From the NCBI GenBank assembly GCA_016801885.1, contig JAFBJY010000141.1, positions 62,001 through 126,000 of the forward strand: a stretch of 64,000 bases of DNA, in the 5' to 3' direction. Shown here one piece after another: positions 18,879 to 31,320 of the stretch (its first letter is position 1; each line of letters opens with the position of its first letter). The translations under genes were made by a program, and so were the position numbers. Below the pieces are notes generated by a model. It was not told the DNA's origin and did no database searches. It was given only the letters and a program-made list of their open reading frames with translations. The stretch comes from Toxotes chatareus. Taxonomy: Eukaryota; Chordata; Actinopteri; Toxotidae.

Positions 18879-19835
18879 CTTAAAACCTTCTTGTTTGATA
18901 AAGCTTATAATTAGTTGTAGTTACAGTCCTAGTTATTTATTAAACTTATAGTTAGTCACAATTATCTCTATAGACACTGTTACAGTTAAGGATATAGCCC
19001 TTAGTAGGGCTGGCTCAGGCAACTGAATCATCCCTAGTTATGCTGCTATAGGCCTAGGCTGCTGGGGACATCCATGATTTACTGCGCACTTCTTCTTCTT
19101 TCTCTTTCTCTCCTCAGACCCACTCTCAAATTTATTAGCCTTTATTACATGTCATTAACTCTGTGTCCTCTCTGTCCCGTAGTCCTGTGTTTGTTTCTCT
19201 CTGGTCTCTCTTTCTCTGTACCTTTCTGCAGGTACCTCTGGCTCCGGAGCTGCATGTCCTATGGTCCTGGCTCCACCCACCTGCTGCTGTTTATTGTTTA
19301 CAATGATCTATTTCTAACATGTTTAATGTTCCATTCTGCTACAGATAAATATTTGATTAATATTCTTTGCAAACTGTAATGTAAATAATTACCAGTCATG
19401 ACAGCTTTTTGCCTCCGTGCTCTGTTTCATAATTCTAATCTGCTGAGCACACATTATCAAATAACTGTTCACTAACTGTAATGTAAATACTGACCCACAT
19501 TGTCTGTATTATGCTTCATGTCTTTCTCCCCTTCTCCTCCATTCCTAGCTGTCCTATCTTCCTCCTTTTCCTCCTTTCACCCAGCCCGGCCATCGGCAGG
19601 AGGGTCCCCCATATGAGCCAGGTTCTGCTCAAGGTTTCTTCCTGTTAAAGGGGAGTTTTCCTTGCCACTGTCGCCTTAAGTGCTTGCTCTGGGGTCAGGC
19701 TCTGGGTCTCTGTAAAGCGCTTTGAGACAATTTTGATTGTGTAAGGCGCTATATAAATAAAATTGAATTGAAATTGAATTGAATTGAGTTGAAGCTATTT
19801 TTGGCTTGGAAATGGATTCTGTCTCCTAGAAGAAT

Positions 19836-20275
19836 GCACACATGGGTTAGGGCACATTGCACAAAACTTGACACCACAGTTTCTACACAAAACCACCGGA
19901 GAGAGCCTCTGAAAAAAGACAAGAAAAAAACACAAGGGGGGGTGGGGGGCTGGGATTTAGCATGCAGAAAGCCAAGGGAGGCGTACCGCGATGGTGGTAG
20001 CTGGGAGGACTGGGGTCCTCAGCGCTCTGGGACAGTTTTTTGGTCATTAACTCCAGTCCTCATCATGCATAGCATTAATTCATTTTCATAATTTTAACCC
20101 TTTAAATGCCAGTTTATTTACATATTTCTGCTATTTCTTTACAATAAAAATGAATTATTTCCTATTTGATGAATGCAAAGTATATTTTTTTTGTGCAGGG
20201 ATTATCAGTCAGGGGTCTGACAAAGATTAGCAACAACACTGATTTTGATCAATTATTACTTTTTGTGCTGCTACA
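19836..20275. repeat. Repeat copy 1: blocks B (19836-20036) and A (20160-20275)
   Basis: Block B matches 21950-22150 and block A matches 21800-21905, both in the same orientation but in the opposite order. No protein is supported. Between 20275 and 20570 is AT-rich sequence with no recognised gene. Confidence 0.75.
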
Positions 20276-20639
20276 AAAAATACAAAAAAATCATATTCGT
20301 CCTCTTAAAGCCCTTTTAGGTCACTGGATCATATCTAAAATTTGAAATATAAAAAACGGGTACCATAAATAAATAGCCTTCATAAAAATATAAAACATGA
20401 CATCTGGATGTCATATTTTGAACTCTGAAATTTATTTCAAACATGTAATTAAAAGAATAGTTGATAAAAACAGACATAATAACAAATGAACGTGATAAAA
20501 GTGCTGGTAATTATGAACACGATACTTATCAATACAAAAGTCAGATGGGCTACTAAATAGGAATAATAATAATAATAATAATAACAATAATCATAAAATA
20601 TTTTGTCTTTTTCTGCCCCAGGGCGCGACGGCAAGTGTC

Positions 20640-21760
20640 TGCCCCGCTCTGGGCCTCTAATGCCAGCATAACACTCCAGCCTTCCCCCTGGAAGCTCCGA
20701 TACAGTAATATTCAGGGCTGGACTGGGACAAAAAAAGCGGCCCTGGCATTTTGGCTTAGACTGGCTCCTCATAATTAGTGGTGCACAACAGACTAATTTA
20801 TGTATGTGTTGCCCGAAGCAATGTATTTTACTACTGTTACGTCTTGGCCTAGGAGAAACCATGGTGCAACATTTAAAGGAAAAATCCCATCCACCAGCAA
20901 ACTCGCAGTAACTACACATTCAATGGTTTATTTTAAATGCATCTTGCACACAAGTTCAGGAGCACGTTGGCTGACAGTCCACCAGGAAGTGGAGAGAGGA
21001 GAGCCCCCAGTAAATGACAGCTTCAAATATTTGGAATAGATTTCAGAAATATTATAACACTCTCTCTCTCTCTCTCAACTGCTACCTCAACAGCCTGGCT
21101 TGACTAGACAGGAAGAGAGGGACAGATTATTACAATTTATTAAGTGATAAATAAAAAACCTAAAAAAACAAATTAAAAATAAAAATATTTGGAACTACCT
21201 GGAAAAACTGTGCAACTATCTAAACCATCAAAACATTTAGTATCTTTAGGTTACATTTTCATTTTTGATAATCAGAAAAATCTCATACTAACTGCAGTGA
21301 TACTGTAGAAAAAACTCGCATACGAAAAACACAATTTAAGGCAACTGCTGCGACAGGAACTAACATTATTCATTGCTCACCATTCTCATGTAATTCTACA
21401 CGTAGGTCACCTGTTTGGGCTTCAAAGCGGTGAATTTCGCCAAAAAAGGTGAGCGATTTTCAGGCCTGTCCATCACCTAAAAGTCCCGGTATTATCCTAA
21501 CATTACTACCTGCTTACCTGCTGTGCCTGTGCTACACTTCCCTGGTCACTCTGTCCCTCGGGTTCCCTGTCAACAGTCTCTGGCTGCTCCTCTCCTGTTC
21601 ACCTTCAACCTGGGCTGCAGAGGACGTGGAGGCTACAGCAGCCCCTCCAGAGAATATGTCTGTTATTTTAGCACATTTTTGCAGCGTCTAAAGCGAGATT
21701 TTTAATCTTTTAGCCTGCAACTTCTCCGCACCTCCTTTCTTCCGCTTCTCCATGTTTCCA
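20640..21760 (-). pseudogene. hAT transposon-derived (ZMYM1-like) gene fragment
   Basis: On the minus strand, from 21753, a short frame starts MEKRKKGGAEKLQAKRLKI, and nearby frames give KCAKITDIFSGGA and other low-complexity text down to ~21560. This is the usual N-terminus of the many hAT-derived ZMYM1-like proteins of fish. Downstream to 20640, weakly coding GC-richer stretches remain, but no clear zinc finger or transposase core. The gene is a truncated remnant. Confidence 0.55.
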
Positions 21761-21799
21761 CGCTCAACACTATGAAACTGGTGGGGATCAGTGCAGTGT

Positions 21800-22150
21800 A
21801 TTTGATGAATGCAAAGTATATTTTTTTTTGTGCAGGGATTATCAGTCAGGGGTATGTCAAAATTAGCAACAACACTGATTTTGATCAATTATTACTTTTG
21901 TGCTATTATATATAAGATAAGCAGAAACAAATGGACTCTCTCTCTGGAAGACTACACACATGGGTTAGGACACATTGCACAAAACCACAGTTTCTATACA
22001 AAATCAGCGAAGAGAGCCTCTGAAAAAGACAAGAAAAAAAAACACAAGAGGGAGGGGAGGCTGGGATTTAGCACGTGGCAAGCAAAGGGAGGCGTGCATG
22101 CGACAGTGGTAGCTGGGACGACTAGGGTCCTCAAATGCTCCCTGGGACAG
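21800..22150. repeat. Repeat copy 2: blocks A (21800-21905) and B (21950-22150)
   Basis: Second copy of the blocks seen at 19836-20275, here as A then B, close together. The two copies bracket the hAT-like fragment. The A block of copy 2 also abuts its start codon region. Confidence 0.75.
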
Positions 22151-22235
22151 GCCTGTTCTGACTCTTGTTTCTCTTCATAACGCACAAGTCTTTCGCCTTT
22201 TACTAAAGACTTCCGTGGAGAGGAACACCAAGTGT

Positions 22236-22500
22236 TCAGTATAAGACACAAGTGGACTCAGTGATAGGTAAATGTAAGAAGGCTGAAACTTTAAAGCACA
22301 ATAATAAGTAGATGATTGTAGAAGTGGAAACAGTGTGTGCTGGTTAGTTTGCATTGGACTGGGAGATTATTTCTCCTGAGTCTTAAACTGTGCTTCTTTG
22401 TTTTTGGGCCAAATCTTGAGAGATGATGAAAGTGATTCACACATTGGAAATAAGAAGATTTTACCAACACATCAAACTGTTTCCTGTTCACAGCATTTAA
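22236..22500. repeat. Inverted copy of 44696-44962
   Basis: High identity over ~260 bp in reverse orientation, including GTTTCCTGTTCACAGCA and the stretch around TTTGGGCCAAATCTTGAG. No gene. From 22500 to 24300 no feature beyond short shadow frames was seen. Confidence 0.8.
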
Positions 22501-24369
22501 AACAGTTTGTCTGTGAGAAGCAATGAATATTGTGTTTTCTATATGGAGCTAAATGTAGAAACATTTCACCCACTGCTGATTGTCTATGGAAATGAAGTGA
22601 GATGTGTTTGTGCTGTGTATAAATTTCACACCCTGTTGAAGCTGGTGGAGAAGAGCTGCATCTCTCTGTGTCTTATCTGGATTCTACTCTTGACTTTTTC
22701 ACTGAGGTGATGCTTCTCCTCTCTCCATCTGTAATTCAAACTCAGGTAATGAGCTCACAGCCTCATCTTCACATGGACAAAAGTTTGTCTTTAGGTTATT
22801 GTTTAGTGATGCAGTGAGGTTTGGACTCTGTATTTAATATGGATTATATGTGACTTACTATGAAAACAAAACTCTTCCCAAGATCAGTGTCTTCTTAACA
22901 GGCCTGAGTCTGACAGCTGAACAATGAGGTCTATGGGAAACCCTATGGGAGAAAACCCACAAAAAAAAGGAAAAGAAAAAGGAGAAAAAGAAAACTTCAC
23001 AAAGCAAGGACCAAATCTCAATCCTCTAACCTTACTCCTGTGAGAAATAATGCTCCATCTTTAAGGAATTGGAGGCCTGCCTCAATGCCAAAGTTGGAAC
23101 ACACACAACTGACCTACGTGTAAGGCCCTTTGAGTGATTAGATCATTTTGTGTAAATAGGTTGAAAAAGAAATGAAATAAATATTAATGGTTAAAGTGAC
23201 AAATAGCAAAACTTCATCTAAATTAGACAGGAAGGGTAACAGACATCTATCCATGGTAGTAAATTCAAACAGGGCCTAAAATTCTGCTTAGACATGAACC
23301 AAGTTTATGTATCGAGTTCATTTACCTATACTGTCGCTACTGACTTCCTTCACTGACACTTGCAGTCAGTTTGAATATCTTTATTGAAACCTGTAGCCTG
23401 ATTTCTTGCTGTTCTCTGGTTCTTTGTTAATAATTGAACAGGTTCCAGTGTTCTAACAAGTGCAGCCAATTGATTTTTACTCTTCAGATTCTCCTCTTTT
23501 TTTCCCTCATTTCCAGTTTAGTGTTCAGAGAAATAGCTAATGTTTTCAGTTATTTTGATCACAGAGAGTCAAAACAACTGTCAGTTACTATCTGAGGTTC
23601 ATACGCTGCTATTTAATACAGGATACATATATTCAAAAACAGATACATGGAGGGAAGGTGAAATCACTTTTCGGGAATATTATACAGATAAGTCCATTTT
23701 GTCTTCCATTTCCTCTCTACATTATAGATTTTTCATGGGCCATTGAACCTCTGTAATAGCCAACAGTGGAGGGTTCACAACTACTGAGATGACATGAAAT
23801 TTTTGTTCAGACTTCTATGATCTTCGGTGATGACTCCCAGTGACTTTGGTGATCCACAGGCTTTTCCTCCAGTGCCACCATGAGGCTGATGTTTGTGTTT
23901 GTGAGTGAAATGTTGTGTCAACTAATGGATGGATTGATTCATTTGATCCAGATGTTCTCAGTGAATTTACTGATCCCTTGAGACACTTGGTGCCACCAGC
24001 AGCATCTCCACATCTACTGCCACATACAGAAAAAATTCCAAATAAGTTACAATGATTGGTAATAACTTCAAAATTTTCAATGTATATATCACCATGAACA
24101 TAAAACTTTCATTTTGGTTTCAAAAGGAACATATTGTTTGGGATGTAGTGAACTTGACTAGGGGCAAAAGAGACAAGGAGGCGTGGCTTCCAAAACCACA
24201 GTGCAAGCTTTCCAAACAAATATGCCAGCTTCCTTATACTAAACTGGGAAGGTGAGTGGCCTGGAAATATGACATCTAAAATCAATATATCTCCTCGTTC
24301 TAACAAATAGTGTTTTCCATTGTGGAGGTGTACTCACATTAAGCCATGCTGTGAACAGCCACTATCACT

Positions 24370-24820
24370 AAAGCTGTGCTGGAACAGGACAAGTGTTTCT
24401 TCCACTTTACTGCACAGCAAACTGATTTGTTCATCTGAACCACTAATAAAGTGATGCTAACTCACATTTCACTTTCTTACAAAATTTTCCTAGTTTCAAA
24501 GAAACAGCAAAAAGTTTGCCTTGCATTAGTAATAACATAACAGCTGTGATGTGGCTGAAAATGATCAATAAACAGTGAAATAAGGCTGATATCTGAAAGT
24601 CTGTTCCAAACTGGAACAGAGGAGTGAAAGTAAACCCCAGATCACAGAGGTTCAGGTAGAAGCTGCAAAAGTCTTGAGAGCTGAAAACAGAGAGAATTAA
24701 GAATAGAGCTTTCTCTCTAGTCTACAGCATAGACACACAGGAGTGTAGCGACTGCAGACACAGCTAAAGGGAGGAGAATGTCATAGGTTGGCAATGGTCA
24801 AGCAGGACCAACACAGTGCA
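24370..24820. repeat. Diverged inverted copy of parts of 41470-42130
   Basis: 24640-24820 matches 41470-41640 reversed (AGAGAGAAAGCTCT region), and 24375-24425 matches 42085-42125 reversed (TTTACTGCACAGCAAA type). Intervening sequence differs. No coding potential. From 24820 to 25420 nothing was recognised. Confidence 0.65.
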
Positions 24821-25419
24821 ATTTGGCACAGCTACCCTGCTAACTCCTGTGAGGCTGTAATGGAAATGCATGCCATCACAGCTTATGTTCTAATGGAAAA
24901 AGCCCATAATATGCTACTTTTCAGGGCACCTCTGTAAAAACCTTAAGCTTCTGAACATCTACCACAACATCCCTAATTCAGTTTCCACTGGAAACATTGA
25001 TGCCTCTGCCTCCACCTGATTTCCTGTCATCTATCTACTGTCCATAATAAAGGCATAAAAAACCCAAATCACTTAAAGATATACTCACATTCCCATTTCC
25101 ACATTCAAAGCACTGGTGTTTGATCTAATTCTTCCTGCTGTCCATACTGGCTGCCAGGAGATCCTTTCTTTAAACAATTTCTGTGGAAACGATAGGCCAC
25201 AAAATCCACACTCCTATTTCTGTGTATATAGTTATTCCAAAATTCATCAGCATTGTTAAACAACATCAGGTGAGTATCTTCAAATGTCTTTTAGTGCAGA
25301 ATTTACTCTCTGTGTTTCCATCTCTCCACCACAGCTTTGCAAGGAAACATTAGGTGTAGAAACACAAAGAGGGGAATTTTGGACTAAAAATCCCTTGAAG
25401 ATAGAAACTTGATCTACTC

Positions 25420-25960
25420 AGACTGTTGAAGCCTCATGTTTGCTTCTTTTCAACTCTGGAAGTCAACTTTTCCACAGGACAGGGACTGTGGATTTTATGC
25501 TCCATCATTTCCATTAGAATTTCTTTAGAAAGGATCTTGTTGCAGACAGTACAGACTTCCTAGAAATCCTTTCCTTTAACACAAACTACAGTGCATCACA
25601 CCAAAACAAAGTTAAGAAGTTGAGCAACCATGAGAATATCTCACAGTTATGATCAGCATTAAAAAAAACTTACTGAAAACCTTGGAGGTGATCTGGACTT
25701 TCCTGTAGTTTCCTCTTGTCCTTGTAACAGCAGTAGCTCCTCCCTTCCTTGTCAATAATTGTGCAGAAATATCTGAGTGGTTCTTTCTTCCTAAATCATG
25801 AGCAAGTCCTGTCCAGTCCAACTGTTTCTGCTCCTGGTTGACTTCTGAACTCGTCTCTGACTGTGTGTACACTTACTGCAGCCTGTGACATCAGACTGTA
25901 GAATGTTGATACATCAAAGGCATCAAAGGACAAACACACACTCTCTCTCCAAATTCAAAC
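25420..25960 (-). repeat. Low-copy module, copy 1
   Basis: A ~500-bp module that recurs at 29205-29700 (same orientation) and 40270-40990 (opposite), with a partial copy at 44390-44590. It keeps an 80-90-residue open frame in all three full copies (25872-25612 here), with conserved TGLAHDLGRK and TRKGGATAVTRT segments. No protein family was recognised, and the frame ends at a GT-type site (FSK then gtaagt). So it may be an exon of an unknown gene or chance openness. Confidence 0.65.
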
Positions 25961-25989
25961 CTGCTCCAGTGTTTTAGCCTGAAGGTTTG

Positions 25990-28980
25990 TCAGTAAAATA
26001 TGAGCATCCAGTTCCTACTACCAGTCCTACCAGTCTGCTAACACAGAGCTTCATCTGTCAGCTACAACACAAGGTCAACACTGCTGGGTTCTGTTGTCAG
26101 GGAACTATGAAAGCTTTGAACCTAATTACTCAAAATCACATCAACATTTTATTTATAGAACTTGCATCTCCCACACTGACACTGAGACCCAAGCAGAGCT
26201 GCTGGTTCTTCCTATTAGGATTCTCCTCCATGTTTGTGTGGAACAACAGAGGAAATGTATCTGCAAAGAAAGTCTGTGTCCTACCATTATCATCTGAGCA
26301 GCAGCCCTCTGGATACACTTCTCTCATCATTGTAGAAACAAAGAATAACAAACCCACTAAATGCTGCTGAAGATAGTCGACGATCTTTGGCTGAATCTGT
26401 TTCCCTTGTTCTTTTTACTTCTGAAGGTCATTGGCAGCACTTAACTGAAAGAAAACAAAAGAAATCGAATGTTTTACTATTTCAACAGCAACACGGCGTC
26501 TTCATCTCCTGCACTGAAACAATTGAATCAGTTATTTGCATCAGACTCTGTAAACTTTCTGCTCCAGTTTCAAATTTCCACATCAATCACACAACAGACA
26601 TGATGACCTTGACAGCAGCTCACATCCACAGTCTCCAGTGCAAATTAGTGTGGTATAAATGTTTAAGTCTTTAGAGGAAAACTGGTCCATACAATATCTA
26701 ATCAGCTTGTAGTCTACAGCCATGCAGCTGTTTCTAACTCAGCCTCAACATGCTGGAAAATGATGCTGATTTTCAACAGCACAAAAACCTGAGAGGGAGA
26801 ATAAACTCTCACATCCTGATCTTCATCTTTGAGTCTGGAAGACTTTATAATGGATGAGAACACATTTTATTTTCAATAATGTTAATAAAACGACAGCTAG
26901 AGTTGTCAGTTGAATGTCAGTGATCTGAACTCGAGTCGAGTTATCACAGACAATTTTTAGCCCAGTGCACAGAGAAAATGACAGGCCGTGTATTCATTTC
27001 ACAGTTCAGACTCCACAGACATCAGACACAGACAGAGCCATTAGACTGATGGAGGCATTTCATCACAAAGTATTAGAGCCATACAGAACATTTGTGTACT
27101 GTGTCTGCAGGTTATTACAGCTGTGTATCAGTCACCCACACCTGAAACACACTGAAGACTTTAAACTGAATTTCTTAAACCTTTCTGAGGCTGAACTCAA
27201 TCATGCCAAAGAACTGACTCATCAACTGATCAATAGAGGAACATTGCATTACATTACATTTCAAAACAGTAACACAACAGTGTGTTTTCACTGGAGAGTG
27301 GATTCTCCTGAACTGAGTACTGAAGACTGAGTCACTGAGGGTCACAGGCAGAGAGAGAGTCAGTTTTATAACATGGGATCAGACATAGACTCAGACTCAA
27401 CATGGATGAATCTGCTTCACCTCACACACACTTCAAGAAAATAATATACAATATACAGCAGCTTTAAAACAACAGCAATAAAGTATGGCAACAAATCTGA
27501 ATCTTCTCTTTTGCCTTAATAAGACAACAATTCAAAATGTTTTCTATAGCACAGAAATTGCATATGTATGAATACAAACTGTACCAGGCCTGCAGAACAA
27601 ATGGCAGCCAAACCTTCAGGGAATCAGCATGAGCACCAAACTGAGAAATGAATTCAAATGCACAGTGTCCATGAAACCAAAACTGAGCAAATACTTTCTT
27701 CAAACCCTTTCTCTACAGCAGTGTCTTCTGTAACTCCAGCTGTGGACATATGTGTCCCTGGCTTGTCCTGATAGAGGAGAAGTTCACTGTACAATGAACA
27801 GACACAGAGAAAATGATTTCATGTGATCTGTGTATGTTGAAGTTCATTATGGAACTAATGTACTGAAAAAGAGAAAAGCACACAGACTTTTGTTTTACAG
27901 CAGGTTTCATATGATGCAGATTATATTAGACTATAAAATAAGAGAAAAGCATCCAGAGAAAAAGCAGCATGGTTCCTGAACATGTTTAGAGAATTTCTCA
28001 TCAAACTGAAAAGTTGGCAGTTTTCCAAGGTGAGAGCCCAGTGGAGGATCAAACTAAAGCAGAAGAATCTTTGGTAACAAGGTCTTTAATGTGGCCTTAG
28101 TGCTGCAGTCTGTCTGTACATAACAAAAGCTGAAGCACACTTTCTACATCACTCTGTGTCTTTAACATTACATTTCATTGTATCTCTAAGTAGACGGCCT
28201 GACTGTGGCTCAGTGGCAAAACTGTACAACTGCCCTCATCAAGAACACCTCAGCCATAACACCAATACAAACCAAAATGTCTCCAGTGATAAGAAGCAAT
28301 ATTAAAACCATCACACGTCTACAGGCAAAAACCTTTTGAGCCCCTTTGTCCATCTTCTCAGTTGAAAATGGTTTATAATCCTGAAGCAATGAGAGAACTT
28401 CACTGACTAATTACAAACAGCTTTTTCTCCATGCTGAACTATTGTGTTTGTGCAGCCTGCACAGGAAGGAGTGACAGTAAAATCCATCCAAGTGTTGGAT
28501 CATATCACAGACAGACTGAGCAACATCACGACATCTACATTCACACTATTTGTATCTTAAAAATCTCTGATTGATGTTCCTGAGAGAGAGAGAGGCTGTG
28601 GGTTATGAAACCTGAATTTAACATTAGAATCAAATGGACTGTGGTTATTTGATAATTGGCTCGAAACAATGAAAGCTCAGGTCCCTACACAATGTGAATA
28701 CAGCTTCAATAACTGAGGTTTATGGATCCCCAGTTTCCTGAAAAGTGACTGATAGAAAATCAGAATCATTGATCCTTCACTGCTTGTTGCTGAAACAGTA
28801 ACATATTAAAGCCCTCAGGCCTCTGGGAACTGAAACTGAATCATGAACAATAGTGTTTCATTGTCAGTCAGTGTTTGTTTGTATTTGAGCTGTTTCATAT
28901 CCTCCCATTTCTCCTCCCTCTATAGTTAATATGGACGGCCTCTGTGTCCCACAATGCCTCTCTCCAACCTCAGTCACTCT
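25990..28980. other. Noncoding stretch, no supported gene
   Basis: Short open frames occur (for example 26965-27330, 121 aa), but none has a motif, splice context or repeat match. The base composition is AT-rich and intron-like. No transposon was recognised. Confidence 0.5.
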
Positions 28981-28994
28981 ATTAGGGAGCAGCT

Positions 28995-29050
28995 ATGAAG
29001 CTGACAGCTTTATTGTGGCTCGTCTGCAGGAGCAGAGAGCACAGGCTCAG
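28995..29050 (+). CDS. Possible signal-peptide first exon
   Basis: ATG at 28995 reads MKLTALLWLVCRSREHRL and meets a strong donor (CAG/gtaaga) at 29051. A short hydrophobic start with a donor right after is typical of first exons of immune receptors. No second exon was confirmed downstream, so this is a tentative fragment. It lies just outside the left arm of the large inverted repeat. Confidence 0.25.
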
Positions 29051-29204
29051 GTAAGAGTCAGAGATAAAAGATGAGTGAGCACAGACGTCCATCTTTAAGA
29101 TGAAGAGCATCTTAACACCTGAGACTGATTTCATCCAATTTACTGTATTGTCTTTCAGTGCTGTCTAAATTTTAACTGTCTCTGGATGTTGTGTTTCAGA
29201 AACT

Positions 29205-31320
29205 CAGAGTTACACATACAAAGCACTGCTGGTTGATCTTCAACATAAATGATAAAAAAGATTTGGAGGACGCCTGTTTCAACTATATAAGTCAGACTGC
29301 TGAAGCCTCATGTTTAGCATAAATAAAATGAACATGTACTGAAACCTTTGGGCTGAAGTTCTTGTGTGATTAGACATCATGTCAATTTAACAAGCACATC
29401 CCACTGAACTGAAACACTGACATCAACTGACTTACTGAAAACCTTGGAGGTGATCTGGACTTTCCTGTAGTTTCCTCTTGTCCTTGTAACAGCAGTAGCT
29501 CCTCCCTTCCTTGTCAATAATTGTGCAGAAATATCTGAGTGCTTCTTTCTTCCTAAATCATGAGCAAGTCCTGTCCAGTCCAACTGTTTCTGCTCCTGTT
29601 TGACTTCTGAACTTGTCTCTGGCTGTGTGTCCACTTACTGCAGCCTGTGACATCAGGCTGTAGAATGTTGATACATCAAAGGCATCAAAGGACAAACACA
29701 CACACACACACTTGTCTTACTATAGTTGTGAGGACACATGTTGCCATAATGCATTCCCTTGCCCCTTAACCTAACCTAACCTAACCTTAACCATTATAAC
29801 TGAAAGCCTAACACTAACCAAAACATAACCCATACTAATAATATTCAATCTTATCAAAAATACCAAATGATTTACAACAATAAGCACTCAGGACCATTCA
29901 GCTGGGTTGGTGAATTCAGCACCAAGGACAGCAGCAGCTGAACTGTACACAACTACATGTACTAACACACAGCAAATTCACAAAGTACTAAAATCTGGAG
30001 TCAGGCAAAAAAGTGTGAAAGAGTTACATTTCTGGAGTTTATTTTATAACCCTGACTACAGTTTGTGTTAAGGTGTACACCCAGGCCGAGTTGAATTTTG
30101 GAGTTTATTCCCTGGTGTTCAGGATCTGGTTTTAACTCTGCCCCTGGAGTTCATGAAGCATTTCATCATCGCGGCATGAGCAGCACAAGGAACGTCGTCA
30201 CAAGGCTGGTAAGAGCATGATTTTTATCAAAAAAGTACTTTAAATGCGTGATATTTTGTCATTGTTCTCACTTTATCTACTTACATAGTACCGCTAATGA
30301 CTGCGAACTTGATGTTGAACGTAACCCCATTGCTTTTACTCCATTATTTAGAGCAAGTAGCTTCCGCAGCATTAGTTAGCTAACTGTCCTTAGCTGCCAT
30401 TGTGGAGCTGTTAGCTTTCACTCAAACGTTAATGTCGGCCATACTGTCTGTGGCGTGTGATGTGTCTGTATGACAGTAATGACAAACTGTTTGATAAGCT
30501 TCACAAATTAATGACGACGCGCATCTTGAAGGTAATTAATACTGTTTTGGAAATAACCATCCAACAATGCAACCGCATGTCGGTGTTTTAAGAGTATAAT
30601 TTCCGGCTCAACGGCGCAGACGCAGCTGAAAAGTCAGTTTTGGCTAGCATGCTAACAGTTGAGCTTATAAACCATAGCCTTGCTAATTTCAACAGCGGTG
30701 AGAAAGGCAAATTTTAACAGTGTGTAGTTGGGATAAATTTTAACGTGAACATGTTATTCTCAGACATATGACATTTTCTTCCTTTATGTCAAGCCAACAT
30801 GTAGGGAACAACATGGAGGGAAGCAGAAGTACATTAAACTCAGAGGCTTGCTTCTTAGATTTTGTAACGTGGAGTTGTTATGGTATAGTCCAGCAGATGT
30901 TTTTCATCACCAGAGACTACAATGCTGAAAGTCAGAGATCAACAGGGAGTAGAGGTGGATGAGGATGTGTTTCAGAGATCTCTGTTTTTTGATCTACTAT
31001 CTGATTGTGAGAAGTGGATGATAAGAATTCCGAAGTACAGTATTTAATCAGTTCATATTAAGCTGTATGTGTTGTCTGCATTTCAGACCTCCCATCTACT
31101 GAAGCATCTATGAACCTGGCTGATCGTTCCGACCTGACAGAATATGTGACCCTCACTACTTGGTAAGCAGAGTTATAGGTAATGGTAATGTTTTGTCTTG
31201 AGACAGGTAATATCCAGCCAGGTATGTGATATAGTTTTAATGTACTGGACTTTAGATTTTATTTGCCTTATACTTGTGTGTTTGTGATCTTCAGATCTAA
31301 GTGTCCTGCAGCAAGGGTGT
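29205..31320 (+). repeat. Left arm of a large inverted repeat
   Basis: Pairs with 38765-41000 in reverse. It includes copy 2 of the low-copy module (29205-29700), a GT/CA tract with CTAACC-type repeats (29695-29800), and the 5' exons of a duplicated gene. The right arm lacks ~210 bp found here at 30382-30592, and the left lacks a piece near 30870. Confidence 0.85.

Larger units (their letters stand above)
16819..19790 (+). mobile_element. L2/CR1-like LINE, main part, hosting the Maverick
   Basis: Starts with the Maverick target duplication and continues the frame seen at 1312-1359. It codes for the segment between endonuclease and RT (16825-17466), the RT (17634-18878), then a ~900-bp 3' UTR. 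The 3' end (19640-19790) has the typical tail with GTCTCTGTAAAGCGC and an (ATTGA)n microsatellite. The 5' part (endonuclease) is missing, as is usual for LINE copies. Confidence 0.88.

Noticed and set aside
26965..27330. 121-aa open frame
   Set aside because: No motif, no splice context, no second copy, AT-rich surroundings; chance openness is more likely.
29760..29800. CTAACC-type repeats as interstitial telomere
   Set aside because: Only about three units with variants, in a repeat arm that also occurs at 40.2 kb; TTAGGG proper is not repeated.
30382..30592. Extra 210 bp in the left arm as an inserted element
   Set aside because: No terminal repeats or target duplication were seen; a deletion in the right arm explains it more simply.
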